From CBDUEF01 sp018063485 (GTDB lineage Bacteria > Pseudomonadota > Alphaproteobacteria > Rhodobacterales > Rhodobacteraceae): a stretch of 64,000 nucleotides of DNA. The DNA lies in assembly GCA_037045435.1 (NCBI GenBank), contig JBAOID010000037.1, positions 176,051 to 240,050 on the forward strand, in the 5' to 3' direction. A program made the translations under genes and the position numbers. Positions 27,081 through 37,183 of this stretch are shown here, piece after piece (within the stretch, counting starts at the first letter, position 1; each line of letters opens with the position of its first letter). Under the pieces are notes generated by a model, which worked only from the letters and a program-made list of their open reading frames with translations, did not search any database and was not told where the DNA came from.

Positions 27081-28838
27081 ATGCAAGACAGAACCTCCAT
27101 CATGACCAATGACGTAAGGCCCGGCTCTGTCTGGTGGTTGCGTCTGGCGGTCAGCCTGTTGATTCTGTTGGCGATCGGGACGGTGCTGATCACCAACCGC
27201 TGGCTAAGTGAGCGGTTCACCGAGACCACACGCAACCGGGCCGAGTTACGCCTGGCACTCTATTCGGGCAACGTATTGTCCGAGTTGCAGCGGACCTCGG
27301 TTGTGCCTTTGCTCTTGGCCGATGACCCGGCGATCCGCGACGCGCTGGTCAAGGGCAGTTTTGCCGATACCACGCTGCGATTGATTCAGGTGCAGGGCGA
27401 AATCGGCGTCGCGTCGATCCTCTTGCTGGATGGAGACGGTCGCGCGGTGGGGGCGACCAATCGCAACCTGCTTGGCTCCAATCACCGGGCGGCGACCTAT
27501 TTTGTCGATGCGCAGCGTACCAAAGACACGGTGTTTTCGGCTGAGGCGCGCGAAGGGGGGGGCTTTGACTTCACCTATTCGCGGGTTGTTCATTCCGATG
27601 GCCGGGCGATTGGCGTGATTGTGGTGGGGGTTGATCTGGCCAAGCATGAGCGGGCCTGGTCGGGGTTGCAAGATGCGGTGGTGGTGACCGACAGCACGGG
27701 GATTGTGCTGTTGGCGACGCAACCGATCTGGCGCGGCAAGTTGATCGGCGATGCGTTGCAGCCAGCCGATACCACGTCGGCTTTTGGGCGTGCTCTGAAA
27801 GGGGCGGCAGACTGGGCACAAAACCCGCCCGACGCCTATGTCTCGGGCGAGGCGGTTCTGCGCACCGAGGCGCGGGTGCCGTTTCGCGGTTGGCGGATGG
27901 TCACCTTCACCGCCTATGATTCGGTGCGTGAGCGGGTGAACGGCGTGATTGCGCTGGAGATCATGGGTTTTGCCATTCTGGCGGCGCTGACCTTCTACAT
28001 GCTGTCGCGCAAGGCTTGGTCGCAATCCATGTCATTTCAGCGCGAGTCCGCAGAATTGCGCTTGTTGAACGCAAGGCTGAGCCGCGAAATTGCCGAACGC
28101 GAAAAGGTGCAGAAAAACCTTGAAGTGGCGGAACTGACGTTGGCGCAATCGTCGAAACTGGCGGCCTTGGGCGAGATGTCGGCGGCGGTCAGCCATGAGT
28201 TGAATCAACCCTTGGCGGCGATGAAAACCTATCTGGCGGGCGCGCGGCTGTTGTTGCAGCGCAGGCGGCCCGAAGAGGCTTTGTCATCCTTCCAACGCAT
28301 TGATGATCTTATCGACCGGATGGGCGCAATCACACGGCAGTTGAAATCCTATGCGCGCAAGGGCGGTGAGGCCTTTGAGCCGGTGGATATCCGCACCTCT
28401 CTGTCTTCGGCGCTGGCGATGATGGAGCCGCAGTTGAAATTGCGGGTGGTGCGGATCACCCGGACCCTGCCGCGCCAACCCGTGATGGTGATGGCCGACC
28501 GCATCCGGCTGGAGCAGGTGATCATCAACTTGCTGCGCAATGCGCTCGATGCCACCAAAGACGTGGCCGAGCCGCAGATTGATCTTTTGCTGACGGTGGG
28601 CGAAACCGCTACCCTGTCGGTGCGCGACAATGGCCATGGGATCAGCGAACTCGATAACCTGTTCGAGCCATTCTATACGACGAAAAAACCCGGTGAAGGG
28701 GTGGGGCTTGGCCTTGCGATTTCATCGGGGATCGTTACCGACCTCGGGGGTCGGTTGACGGCGCGCAATGCCGACGGTGGCGGCGCGGTGTTTGAAATGC
28801 AATTGCCCCGTTTGGGCAAGGAAGAAGCAGCAGCATGA
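27081..28838 (+). CDS. dctB: DctB-like sensor histidine kinase
   Basis: A 585-aa membrane kinase. Helix 1 is about residues 19-38. The periplasmic double-PAS/Cache-like sensor spans about 40-290, with LLLDGDGRAVGATNRNLLGSNHRAATYF and SRVVHSDGRAIGVIVVGVDL. Helix 2 is about 291-308. A coiled-coil linker (RLLNARLSREIAEREKVQKNLE) leads to the H-box AAVSHELNQPLA (His372), N-box INLLRNALDA, G1 DNGHG and G2 GVGLGLAIS. This layout matches DctB, which senses C4-dicarboxylates. The response regulator gene follows at 28849. No dctPQM transporter is in the window, so the ligand is inferred from the family. Confidence 0.87.
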   Translation: MQDRTSIMTNDVRPGSVWWLRLAVSLLILLAIGTVLITNRWLSERFTETTRNRAELRLALYSGNVLSELQRTSVVPLLLADDPAIRDALVKGSFADTTLRLIQVQGEIGVASILLLDGDGRAVGATNRNLLGSNHRAATYFVDAQRTKDTVFSAEAREGGGFDFTYSRVVHSDGRAIGVIVVGVDLAKHERAWSGLQDAVVVTDSTGIVLLATQPIWRGKLIGDALQPADTTSAFGRALKGAADWAQNPPDAYVSGEAVLRTEARVPFRGWRMVTFTAYDSVRERVNGVIALEIMGFAILAALTFYMLSRKAWSQSMSFQRESAELRLLNARLSREIAEREKVQKNLEVAELTLAQSSKLAALGEMSAAVSHELNQPLAAMKTYLAGARLLLQRRRPEEALSSFQRIDDLIDRMGAITRQLKSYARKGGEAFEPVDIRTSLSSALAMMEPQLKLRVVRITRTLPRQPVMVMADRIRLEQVIINLLRNALDATKDVAEPQIDLLLTVGETATLSVRDNGHGISELDNLFEPFYTTKKPGEGVGLGLAISSGIVTDLGGRLTARNADGGGAVFEMQLPRLGKEEAAA

Positions 28839-28848
28839 TGAGGGTTTT

Positions 28849-30186
28849 ATGGCGCGCGCAATGAAAGTGGCGATTGTCGATGATGAGGCGGATATGCGGG
28901 CCTCGATCAGCCAGTGGCTGGCGCTGTCGGGGTTCGATACCGAAACCTATCCTTCGGCCGAGGATGCGCTGAAGGCGATCAGCGCTGATTTCGCCGGGGT
29001 GGTGGTGTCGGATATCAAGATGCCGGGCATGGACGGGATGGCGTTTCTGAAACGTCTGATGGGTATGGATTCGGGCCTGCCGGTGATCATGATCACTGGT
29101 CACGGCGATGTGCCGATGGCTGTCGAAGCGATGCGGGTGGGGGCGTTCGATTTTCTGGAAAAGCCGTTCAACCCCGACCGGATGACCGAACTTGCCAAGC
29201 GCGCCACCCAAGCGCGGCGGATGACATTGGACAACCGCGCTTTGCGGCGGGAATTGTCGGATGGCTCGGTCTTGATGAAGAAACTGGTCGGCTCCAGCCC
29301 GGTGATGGAGCGGCTGCGCGAAGATATTCTGGATCTGGGTCAAGCCGATAGCCATGTGCTGATTGATGGCGAAACCGGCACCGGCAAGACCCTCGTTGCC
29401 CATGCCTTGCACGCCGTAGGCCCAAGGGCGGGGCGCAAGTTCGTGACGATCTCCTGTGCGGCTTGGTCCGAGGATCAACTTGCAGCAAAGGTGTTCGGAC
29501 CCGGTGAAGACGGCACGATCCCCTTGGTTGAAGAGGCGCGGGGCGGCACGCTTTGCCTTGAGGATATTGAGGCGTTGAGCCATCCGCTGCAATCGCGGCT
29601 GTTGGCGGTGATCAACGATCAGGGCACCCCGCCCGAAACCCGGATCATCGCGATTTGTAACGGTCATGCACCAGACAAGACGCTGGAGGACGAGTTGCGC
29701 CCCGATCTGTATTACCGCCTTGGCGCGATGACGATCATCTGTCCGCCCCTGCGCACGCGAGGTGAGGACATTCTGACGCTGTTCACAAGATCCTCCGAGC
29801 AATTCGCCGAAGAATATGGCTGCGAGGCGCCGCAGGTGACTGCACAGGAAGCGGCGCAGTTGTTGCAGGCACCCTGGCCTGGCAATGTGCGCCAGTTGGT
29901 GAATATTTCCGAGCGCGCCGTGCTGCAAAACCGCCGTGGCTCGGGGTCCATCGCCTCTTTGCTGATGGCAGATAACGAGGCGACGGGCCCGGCGTTGACC
30001 ACCGAAGGCAAACCGTTGAAAGATTATGTCGAAGCCTTCGAGCGGATGCTGATCGACAACACCATGCGCCGCCACAAGGGATCAATCACCGCCGTGATGG
30101 ATGAATTGTGCCTGCCGCGCCGGACGTTGAATGAGAAAATGGCGAAATACGGATTGCAGCGGCAAGACTATGTGGGAACGGCGTAA
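28849..30186 (+). CDS. dctD: DctD-like NtrC-family regulator lacking GAFTGA
   Basis: A 445-aa response regulator: receiver domain (Asp pair 11-12, phospho-acceptor about Asp55 in VVVSDIKMPG, Lys in FLEKPF), AAA+ domain about 145-370 and Fis-type HTH at the C-terminus (HKGSITAVMDELCLPRRTLNEKM). Walker A GETGTGKT (174-181) and Walker B-like LCLEDIE are present. The segment that should carry the sigma54-contacting GAFTGA loop (about 214-230) reads KVFGPGEDGTIPLVEEA, so the loop is missing. NtrC of Rhodobacter capsulatus also lacks GAFTGA and works with the housekeeping sigma factor, so the same may hold here. Its start is 10 bp past dctB. Confidence 0.87.
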   Translation: MARAMKVAIVDDEADMRASISQWLALSGFDTETYPSAEDALKAISADFAGVVVSDIKMPGMDGMAFLKRLMGMDSGLPVIMITGHGDVPMAVEAMRVGAFDFLEKPFNPDRMTELAKRATQARRMTLDNRALRRELSDGSVLMKKLVGSSPVMERLREDILDLGQADSHVLIDGETGTGKTLVAHALHAVGPRAGRKFVTISCAAWSEDQLAAKVFGPGEDGTIPLVEEARGGTLCLEDIEALSHPLQSRLLAVINDQGTPPETRIIAICNGHAPDKTLEDELRPDLYYRLGAMTIICPPLRTRGEDILTLFTRSSEQFAEEYGCEAPQVTAQEAAQLLQAPWPGNVRQLVNISERAVLQNRRGSGSIASLLMADNEATGPALTTEGKPLKDYVEAFERMLIDNTMRRHKGSITAVMDELCLPRRTLNEKMAKYGLQRQDYVGTA

Positions 30187-30595
30187 GCAAATCTGCGGCA
30201 CGAAATATGGCATTGGGCGAAATCAGCCATTGCTCCGCAGGGGCTTTTGCCTTTAGGGTTGCCCCAAGCGGTATTCCGCCAAGAAATTCTCCATCCAAGG
30301 CAGCCTGATGCGTATTCCGTGCGGCTGCGCGGGTGGTCGGATCGGTCCAAAAGATCGAAAATCTACCCTTCAAGCCCATGGCTGAAAAGGGTTTTATAAG
30401 GTGGAGGGTGGAAGCCCTTCAGACGTGAACCGCGATGATGAGCGCGACATCGGCAAATTTCGGCAAGGAGCGCCCACTGGGCGCGGCCTGTCGTTTTGCG
30501 TTGCGCAACACCGCCCGAACAAGCCGCCCTCAAACTCCTGTCCCACGCTCCGGTCCGCCGGGGCGTCACTTGCGTTCAGGGCGCAATGGATTGAT
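30187..30595. other. Long leader region upstream of rne
   Basis: About 410 bp with no convincing gene. It lies directly before the RNase E start, and in many bacteria rne carries a long structured 5' UTR used in autoregulation. A GGTTTTATAAGG stretch at 30389-30400 could be a promoter -10 region. I cannot fold the leader by hand. Confidence 0.4.
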
Positions 30596-33226
30596 ATGTC
30601 AAAGAAAATGCTTATTGATGCAACCCATGCGGAAGAAACCCGCGTGGTTGTTGTGGACGGAAACAAGGTCGAGGAATTCGACTTTGAAACGGTAAACAAG
30701 CGCCAGCTTGCCGGAAACATCTATCTTGCCAAGGTGACTCGGGTTGAGCCATCCTTGCAGGCCGCTTTTGTTGATTACGGCGGCAACCGGCACGGATTCC
30801 TGGCTTTTGCCGAAATTCACCCCGATTATTACCAGATCCCGGTCGCGGACCGCAAAGCGCTGCTGGACGAGGAACGCGCTGCTGCACGGGCCGAGGATGA
30901 GGAAGACAATCGCCGCTCGCGCCGCCCGCGCCCGGTGGCAAGGGCTGAACCGACCGCTCCTGATGCGGTGGTCAGCGGTGAGATTGGCGGCATGGATGTG
31001 GTTGATCTTGGCGAGGAAACCGGTGCCGATGCACTGGTGGAAACCTCGCGGTCGCTAGATCACGATGATCACGCAGGCCATGATCACAGCTCGCAAGAGA
31101 ATGCCGGCAACGAAAACGGCGGGCAAGATCAGGACGAGGCGGCCGCGCCCTATCGCGCCATGGATCACGCTTCGGAAACCGATGAAGAGATCGAATCCAT
31201 CGCCGAAGAGGACGTCGCCGAAGAAATCAGCCAGCCGCGCCGACCACGCGCGCGCCGCTACAAGATTCAGGAAGTGGTCAAAGTGCGCCAGATCATGCTG
31301 GTGCAGGTGGTCAAGGAAGAGCGTGGCAACAAGGGAGCGGCGCTGACCACCTATCTGTCACTGGCCGGCCGCTACTGTGTGCTGATGCCCAACACCGCAC
31401 GCGGCGGCGGAATTTCGCCGCAAGATCACCCAGGCTGCTGACCGCAAGAAGCTGAAGGAAATCGCGCAAGAGATCGAAGTGCCGGAAGGCGCGGGTCTGA
31501 TCATCCGCACCGCCGGCTCCAAGCGCACCAAGCCGGAGATCCGGCGCGACTATGAATATCTGATGCGTTTGTGGGAGCAAATCCGCGAGCTGACGCTGAA
31601 ATCCATCGCGCCCGCCGCGATCTATGAGGAAGGCAACCTGATCAAACGCTCGATCCGCGATCTTTACAGCCGCGAGATTGACGAGGTGCTGGTCGAAGGC
31701 GAGGCGGGCTATCGCACCGCCAAGGACTTCATGCGCATGATCATGCCAAGCCATGCCAAATCGGTTCAGCGCTATACCGAGCAGATGCCGCTGTTTGCGC
31801 GCTTTCAGGTGGAAAGCTATCTGGGTGGCATGTTCAACCCGACGGTGCAGTTGAAATCAGGCGGCTATATCGTCATCGGGATCACCGAGGCGCTGGTGGC
31901 CATCGACGTGAACTCGGGCCGCGCGACGAAAGAAGGCTCGATCGAGGATACTGCCCTTAAGACCAACCTTGAGGCCGCCGAAGAGGTGGCCCGCCAGTTG
32001 CGTCTGCGCGATCTGGCCGGTCTGATCGTGATCGACTTTATCGACATGGAAGAGCGACGCAACAATCTGGCGGTTGAGAAGCGGTTGAAAGACAAGCTGA
32101 AAACCGACCGCGCGCGGATTCAGGTGGGCCGGATTTCCGGCTTTGGCCTGATGGAGATGTCGCGCCAACGCTTGCGTCCCGGCATGTTGGAAAGCACAAC
32201 CCAGCCATGCGCGCATTGCCACGGCACCGGCTTGATCCGTTCGGATGACAACCTTGGTTTGCAGGTATTGCGCGCGCTGGAAGAGGAAGGCACGCGCAAA
32301 CGCAGCAAAGAGGTGCTGCTGAAGGCGCCGATTGGGATTGTGAACTTCCTGATCAACCAAAAGCGCGAGCATATCGCGACCATCGAGGCGCGTTATGGCA
32401 TGGCGGTGCGGATCGAATGCGATCCGGCGCTGATCAGCCCCGATTACAGTCTGGAGAAATTCAAGACCGCGACGCGCTTCGTGCCGGAACCTTCGGCGGT
32501 GATCTCGGGCAATGCCTCGATGATGGGCGCGCCGGTGGCGGAAGAAGAAGACGATTTCATCGAAGAGGATATCGACGAGGTTGAAGAGGCGGAAGAAACC
32601 GTTGAGGTCAGCGAAACCCCTGCCGCGACTGGTGCTGAAAACGGCAATGGCAAGAAAAAGCGCCGTCGGCGTCGTCGGCGCAAGGGCAGTACTGGGGGCG
32701 CGGATACGGCTGCGACCGATGGTTCGGGTGATGACGCAGGCGACAGAGTCTGATGACGAGGCCGTAGTGGCCCCGGAAGAAGTGACCCCGGCCGCCAAAC
32801 CCAAGCGCACGCGAGTTCGTGGCAAGCGCCCCGTAGCAGAAGAGGCTGCCGCGCCAGTGGTGGCAACGTCGCAGGTGGATGCCGCGCCGGTGGCGGTTGA
32901 AGAAAAGCCGAAACCCGCCGCACGCAGCCGGACGCGCAAGCCTGTGGTCAAGGCTGCGGTGGCCGATGAAGCAACGGTTGAACCGGTGGCAGAAGCGGTT
33001 GAGAAACCCAAGCGCAGCCGGGCCAAGCCCAAAGCAGCACCTGCCGAGGCGGTTGTCGCAGAAGCGGCGTCGGTTGAAACCAAGGCTGCTGACGTGGTGC
33101 CTGAAATCTGCTCAGGCCGCTTTTCCGCAAGACCCGGCGATGACTGAGGCGCCTTTGGATGAGCCCAAGGCCGACGATGGTCCGCCCAAGCCCAAGCGCA
33201 AAGGCTGGTGGTCACTCGGGCGCTAA
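30596..33226 (+). CDS. rne: Ribonuclease E (three frameshifts)
   Basis: An endoribonuclease of mRNA decay and rRNA/tRNA processing. The start MSKKMLIDATHAEETRVVVVDGNKVEEFDF is typical. The S1 domain (LAGNIYLAKVTRVEPSLQAAFVDYG) is split by a roughly 120-residue acidic insertion rich in Asp, Glu and His (about 95-215). Then come RYKIQEVVKVRQ, the DNase I-like catalytic part (AIDVNSGRATKEGSIEDTALKTN, LIVIDFIDMEERRNN) and the Zn-link CAHCHGTG. A basic, Ala/Lys-rich scaffold tail ends KGWWSLGR. Extra bases are at about 31418, 32741 and 33108; removing them gives 875 aa. Insertion and tail are normal for alphaproteobacterial RNase E. Confidence 0.94.
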
Positions 33227-33246
33227 GTTATTAGGGTGTCAAGACA

Positions 33247-33276
33247 TTGGGGCGGCGGGGAAACCTGCCGCCCAAT
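33247..33276. terminator. Bidirectional terminator between rne and tusA
   Basis: TTGGGG-CGGC pairs with GCCG-CCCAA (one bulge, one mismatch) around a GGGGAAACC loop, between two convergent genes. The T-tract is weak on both sides, so termination is likely but not certain. Confidence 0.55.
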
Positions 33277-33495
33277 TCATTTGCTTCGGATGAAATAGAT
33301 GTCGGGTTCGGGCGTGCCCAGAAACTGATGCCCGCTCTCGGCGCAAAAATGCGGCAGGTCAATCGCGGCCATCTTGTCGGTCGCCAAGAGTTTCAAGACC
33401 TGGCCAGACTCCATCGACATCAACCGCTTGCGCGCCCTGAGCACTGGCAAGGGGCACAAAAGCCCCGCGCAATCCAACTCCACATCGAAATCCAT
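33277..33495 (-). CDS. TusA-family sulfur carrier
   Basis: A 72-aa protein of the SirA/TusA family. The ATG at 33495 follows a GGAGGG box; the longer open frame upstream lacks homology. The signature LDCAGLLCPLPVLRARKRL has the CPxP motif with the persulfide-carrying Cys. The C-terminus (FCAESGHQFLG, YFIRSK) is typical. It acts as a cytoplasmic sulfane-sulfur shuttle. The divergent neighbour is ccdA, another thiol-redox gene. Confidence 0.88.
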   Translation of the reverse strand: MDFDVELDCAGLLCPLPVLRARKRLMSMESGQVLKLLATDKMAAIDLPHFCAESGHQFLGTPEPDIYFIRSK

Positions 33496-33627
33496 CCCGG
33501 CCCTCCTTGAATGGGTCATAGCCGGGCCAAGGCGATCAGCACCAGAGCAAAAAGTCGCACACGGATGTGACCGCTTGAAACGTGACATTGGCGGCAAACC
33601 GGTTAGACAGGGAAAAAAGGAGCGCGC

Positions 33628-34368
33628 ATGTTCGGGATCGAGTTGATTGACGCCAGCCTGTTGCCGGCCATCATGGTGGCTGTGGTGGCGGGGTTGTTGT
33701 CGTTTCTAAGCCCCTGCGTGCTGCCGATTGTGCCGCCCTATCTTGCCTATATGTCGGGTATTTCGATGGGCGAGATGCGGCAGGGCCGCTCTCCCATCAT
33801 CGCGGCGGCGTCCTTTGTTCTGGGCCTTTCGACGGTGTTCTTGCTGATGGGGGCTGCGGCCTCGGCACTGGGCAAATTCTTTCTGGTCAACTCCAACGTC
33901 TTTTCGACACTTTCTGCGATTGTGGTGATGATTTTCGGCGCGCATTTCGTGGGCGTTTTCCGCATCGGCATTCTTGACCGCGAGTTGCGGGTCGATGCCG
34001 GGGATCGCGGTGGCTCGGTTCTGGGGGCCTATGTCTTGGGCCTCGCCTTTGCCTTTGGCTGGACGCCCTGCAACGGGCCGCAACTGGGCACCATCTTGTC
34101 GATTGCGGCGCAAGACGGCAACATTGGCCGCGGCATGGTGCTGCTGGGGTTTTATGCGGCGGGTCTGGGGATCCCGTTTCTGCTGGTGGCCGCGTTTTTC
34201 GTGCGCCTCACACCCTTGGTCAATTTCATGAAGCGCCACACCGACCGGATCGAAAAGATCATGGGGCTGCTCTTGTGGACCATCGGTTTGATGATGCTGA
34301 CCGGGGGGCTGTCGGATTTTTCCTACTGGATATTGGAAAATGTGCCGTTTTTGGCCGGTCTGGGCTAG
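33628..34368 (+). CDS. ccdA: Cytochrome c biogenesis / thiol transporter CcdA
   Basis: A 246-aa polytopic inner-membrane protein with six predicted helices in two related halves. Each half carries the redox cysteine of a Pro-Cys motif: FLSPCVLPIVPPYLAYM (about Cys30) and GWTPCNGPQLG (about Cys148). It relays electrons from thioredoxin to periplasmic thiols for cytochrome c maturation. AAGGAG precedes the ATG at 33628. It is intact. Confidence 0.93.
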   Translation: MFGIELIDASLLPAIMVAVVAGLLSFLSPCVLPIVPPYLAYMSGISMGEMRQGRSPIIAAASFVLGLSTVFLLMGAAASALGKFFLVNSNVFSTLSAIVVMIFGAHFVGVFRIGILDRELRVDAGDRGGSVLGAYVLGLAFAFGWTPCNGPQLGTILSIAAQDGNIGRGMVLLGFYAAGLGIPFLLVAAFFVRLTPLVNFMKRHTDRIEKIMGLLLWTIGLMMLTGGLSDFSYWILENVPFLAGLG

Positions 34369-34422
34369 GTTCTCTCCTTAAAATGCCAGATTCTTCGGTG
34401 AAACTTGCGGCAGGAGAATGCG

Positions 34423-35641
34423 ATGCCGGATATTTTGCCTGATCAGACTACCCGCACCGGCTTTCGCCGCAGGGTTTTCTATATTCCGGGCTATGACCCG
34501 ATCCACCCGCGCCGGTATCGTGAGCTGTATCGAACGGAAAGCAAGGCACAGGCGGTGATTTCCGGCTATCAGATTGGTCTGAAACCGAAAACCGTCAAAG
34601 GCCCCTATGGTTGGCATGTAAGCGGCATGATTGATGACACCGCCGCCGAGGTGGATTTTGAGGTGCTGGTCTGGTCCGATATCGTAAAAGTGTCGATGGA
34701 GCGCGGCATTTCAGGCACCTATGTGCAACTGGCGCGCACGGCTTGGGCCTATATTGGCTCTGGCGCGCTGTATCGATTGGCGGGGCTGCGCAAGGGGCCG
34801 ATGATTGCGGCGCTTTATCCGATAGCGTTTTTGCTGGTGCAATTGCTTGTTGCCTGTCTTGCGGGCTGGGGCGTTGGGGTGGTGGTGGGGTTGCTGCATC
34901 CGCTGCTGGGAGGGCTGGCGGCCTTTGGGGTGATCTGGGCAATGCTGGCGGCGTTCAAGCGGTGGGATAACAAGGTATTGGCCTATTATCTGATGCATGA
35001 TTATGCCTATTCGGCGCAAGCAAACGGGGCCAATCCGCCCGAATTGGAGGCGCGGATGGCCGGGTTCCGCGCGTCAATTGCCGAGGCGATGGCGGGCGAT
35101 TTCGATGAGGTGCTGGTGGTTGGCCATTCGTCGGGCGCGCATCTGGCGGTGTCGATCCTGTCCGATCTGATCCGGGCTGGGCTGCCCGAAAAGCGCCCGG
35201 TGCTGTCGTTCCTGTCGCTGGGCCAGGTGGTGCCGATGGTGTCATTCTTGCCCGAGGCGCGGCGGTTGCGCGCCGATCTGCACTATCCTTTCGGCGCGCC
35301 ACGAGCTGACCTGGGTGGATGTGACCGCCCCCGGCGATGGCTGCGCTTTTGCTTTGTGCGATCCGGTTGCGGTGACGGGCGTGTCACCCAAGGATAAGAA
35401 ATGGCCGCTGGTGATTTCGGCAGCCTTTTCGCAAACCCTGAGCCCGGAGCGCTGGAAAGAGCTGCGCTGGCGGTTTTTTCGGCTGCATTTTCAATATCTT
35501 TGCGCTTTTGATCGCCCCGGAGATTATGATTATTTCCGCATCACGGCGGGCGGGCTGACATTGGCCGAGCGCTACAAAGGTCGCACTGCGTCAAAAAGCC
35601 GGATAGAGCGCGCGGCCTCTGGCTATAGAACGATGGCATGA
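34423..35641 (+). CDS. Membrane-associated alpha/beta hydrolase (frameshifted)
   Basis: A protein of about 405 aa after correction. The N-terminus RRRVFYIPGYDPIHPRRYRELYR contains the oxyanion-type PGYDP motif. A hydrophobic pair lies at about residues 130-180 (LYPIAFLLVQLLVACLAGWGVG, LLGGLAAFGVIWAMLAAF), and the nucleophile elbow is VVGHSSGAHLA (Ser about 233). An extra C at 35287 breaks the frame; removing it gives LHYLSARHELTWVDVTAPGDGCAFA. A late His (FFRLHFQYLCAFDRPGDYDYF region) may complete the triad. It is followed by a 4-bp ATGA overlap with the P450 gene, so they are expressed together. The substrate is unknown. Confidence 0.78.
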
Positions 35642-36978
35642 CCCCTCCAAAACCCACCCCCCGGCCTGATCGCGTGTCTTTGCTGCACTACTTGCGGCTG
35701 TTTCGCGCCGATATCCTGTCGGCGCAGCCGGCGCGGCTGTATCGGGCCTGGATGGCCGAATTCAAGACGCCGTTCTTTCGCTCTTATATGTGCAACGATC
35801 CGGCGCTGGTGAACCGGGTCTTGATCGAACGGCCCGATGATTTCCCCAAATCGAACCGCATCCGTGAGGGGCTGAATCCGCTCTTGGGCAATTCGGTTTT
35901 CGTGACCAATGGCGAGGTGTGGAAGCGGCAGCGGCGGATCATTGATCCGGCGTTTGAGGGCGGGCGGCTGCGCGATACCTTTCCGGCAATGCTGGCAGCG
36001 GGGCAGGCGGCGGTGGCGCGGATGCCTGAAGGCGTGGTCGAGGTGGAAGAGGAAATGAGCCATGCGGCGGCGGATGTGATTTTCCGTACGCTGTTTTCGA
36101 TTCCGATCGAGAATGAAGTGGCGGGCGCGGTGTTTGCCGAATTTCGTACCTATCAGCGCACGCAGCCTCTGCTGAATATCGCGGCCTTTCTGCCCTTGCC
36201 GCGCTGGTTTCCGCGCTTTCACAAAGGTGCGACCAAACGTTCGGCGGCGGTGATCCGTGGACTGATCGCGCAGTTGACAGCGGACCGTGCGACGGCGATT
36301 GCGGCGGGAACTGCGCCCGATGATCTGGCGACCAAGATCATGGTAACGGCTGATCCCGTGACCGGTGAACGGTTCGAAACCGCCGAAATGGTTGATCAGG
36401 TTGCGATTTTCTTTTTGGCCGGGCATGAAACCAGCGCCTCGGCGCTGGCCTGGGCTCTGCTGATGCTGGCGCTATATCCCGAGGTGCAGGAAAAAGTGGC
36501 GGCTGAGGCGGCGTCCATGGGCGATGCGCCCGAGTTTTCGGCGGTGACCAAGCTGCGCTATACCCGCGATGTGTTTCGTGAGGTGCTGCGGCTTTATCCG
36601 CCGGTGCCGATGCTGGTGCGCGAAAACACCTGCCCCGAGGATTTCCGGGGCCGCAAAGTCGCCCCCGGTGCGCAGGTGGTGCTGAGCCCGTGGCATTTGC
36701 ACCGGCATGAACGGATTTGGGAGCGGCCCGACGAATTTGATCCTGACCGCTGGAAAACCGAGGCAAACCGGGCCTGCGCCCGCGATGCCTATATGCCGTT
36801 TTCGGCAGGGCCACGGGTTTGCACCGGTGCCGGGTTTGCGATGGTGGAAGGGGTGTTGCTGTTGGGAATGCTGGCGCGAGCGTTGCGGTTCGAGCCTGTC
36901 GGCGAGCCTCCGGTGCCGGTGGCGCATTTGACCGTGCGGGCGCGCGATGGGATCAGGTTGCAGGTGTCGCGGCGCTAA
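35638..36978 (+). CDS. Cytochrome P450
   Basis: A 446-aa class I-type bacterial P450 without a membrane anchor. Key elements are the I-helix FFLAGHETSASALAWAL (about 258-274), the K-helix ExxR in VFREVLRLYPP, and the heme-ligand loop FSAGPRVCTGAGFAM (Cys about 395). The RPDEFDPDRW meander is present. The start overlaps the hydrolase stop. No ferredoxin or reductase gene is adjacent. The P450/hydrolase pair suggests modification of a lipid or other hydrophobic compound. The sequence resembles CYP fatty-acid-type enzymes in general, but I cannot assign a subfamily. Confidence 0.93.
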   Translation: MTPPKPTPRPDRVSLLHYLRLFRADILSAQPARLYRAWMAEFKTPFFRSYMCNDPALVNRVLIERPDDFPKSNRIREGLNPLLGNSVFVTNGEVWKRQRRIIDPAFEGGRLRDTFPAMLAAGQAAVARMPEGVVEVEEEMSHAAADVIFRTLFSIPIENEVAGAVFAEFRTYQRTQPLLNIAAFLPLPRWFPRFHKGATKRSAAVIRGLIAQLTADRATAIAAGTAPDDLATKIMVTADPVTGERFETAEMVDQVAIFFLAGHETSASALAWALLMLALYPEVQEKVAAEAASMGDAPEFSAVTKLRYTRDVFREVLRLYPPVPMLVRENTCPEDFRGRKVAPGAQVVLSPWHLHRHERIWERPDEFDPDRWKTEANRACARDAYMPFSAGPRVCTGAGFAMVEGVLLLGMLARALRFEPVGEPPVPVAHLTVRARDGIRLQVSRR

Positions 36979-37183
36979 GTTGGTTCAGGATATAGACGCG
37001 AATGGCCGAGGCAAGGCCGATATCGGCCTCACGTTCGGCATCAATCTCGGCGGCGAGTGCGTTCAACGGTATCCCTCGGGTGGCGGCAATGTCTTGAAAG
37101 GCTTGCCAAAAAGCGGCTTCAAGGGACACCGAGGTTCGGTGGCCCTTTAGGGTGAGCGAGTGTTTGACGGGCCGCCCGCTCAT
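36953..37183 (-). CDS. Ribbon-helix-helix domain protein
   Basis: A 76-aa protein with the RHH_4 pattern: beta strand KHSLTLKGHRTSVSLE, then helices FWQAFQDIAATRGIPLNALAAEIDAER and ASAIRVYILNQL. It is probably a small DNA-binding regulator. Its 3' end overlaps the P450 coding end on the other strand by 26 bp. Its start overlaps the stop of DUF4169 (ATGA), and both follow fumC, the usual order in Rhodobacteraceae. Confidence 0.82.
   Translation of the reverse strand: MSGRPVKHSLTLKGHRTSVSLEAAFWQAFQDIAATRGIPLNALAAEIDAEREADIGLASAIRVYILNQLSAATPAT

Noticed and set aside
28735..30075. 446-aa minus-strand frame antisense to dctD
   Set aside because: Composition is Arg/His/Gln-rich shadow sequence, and the plus-strand regulator is unambiguous.
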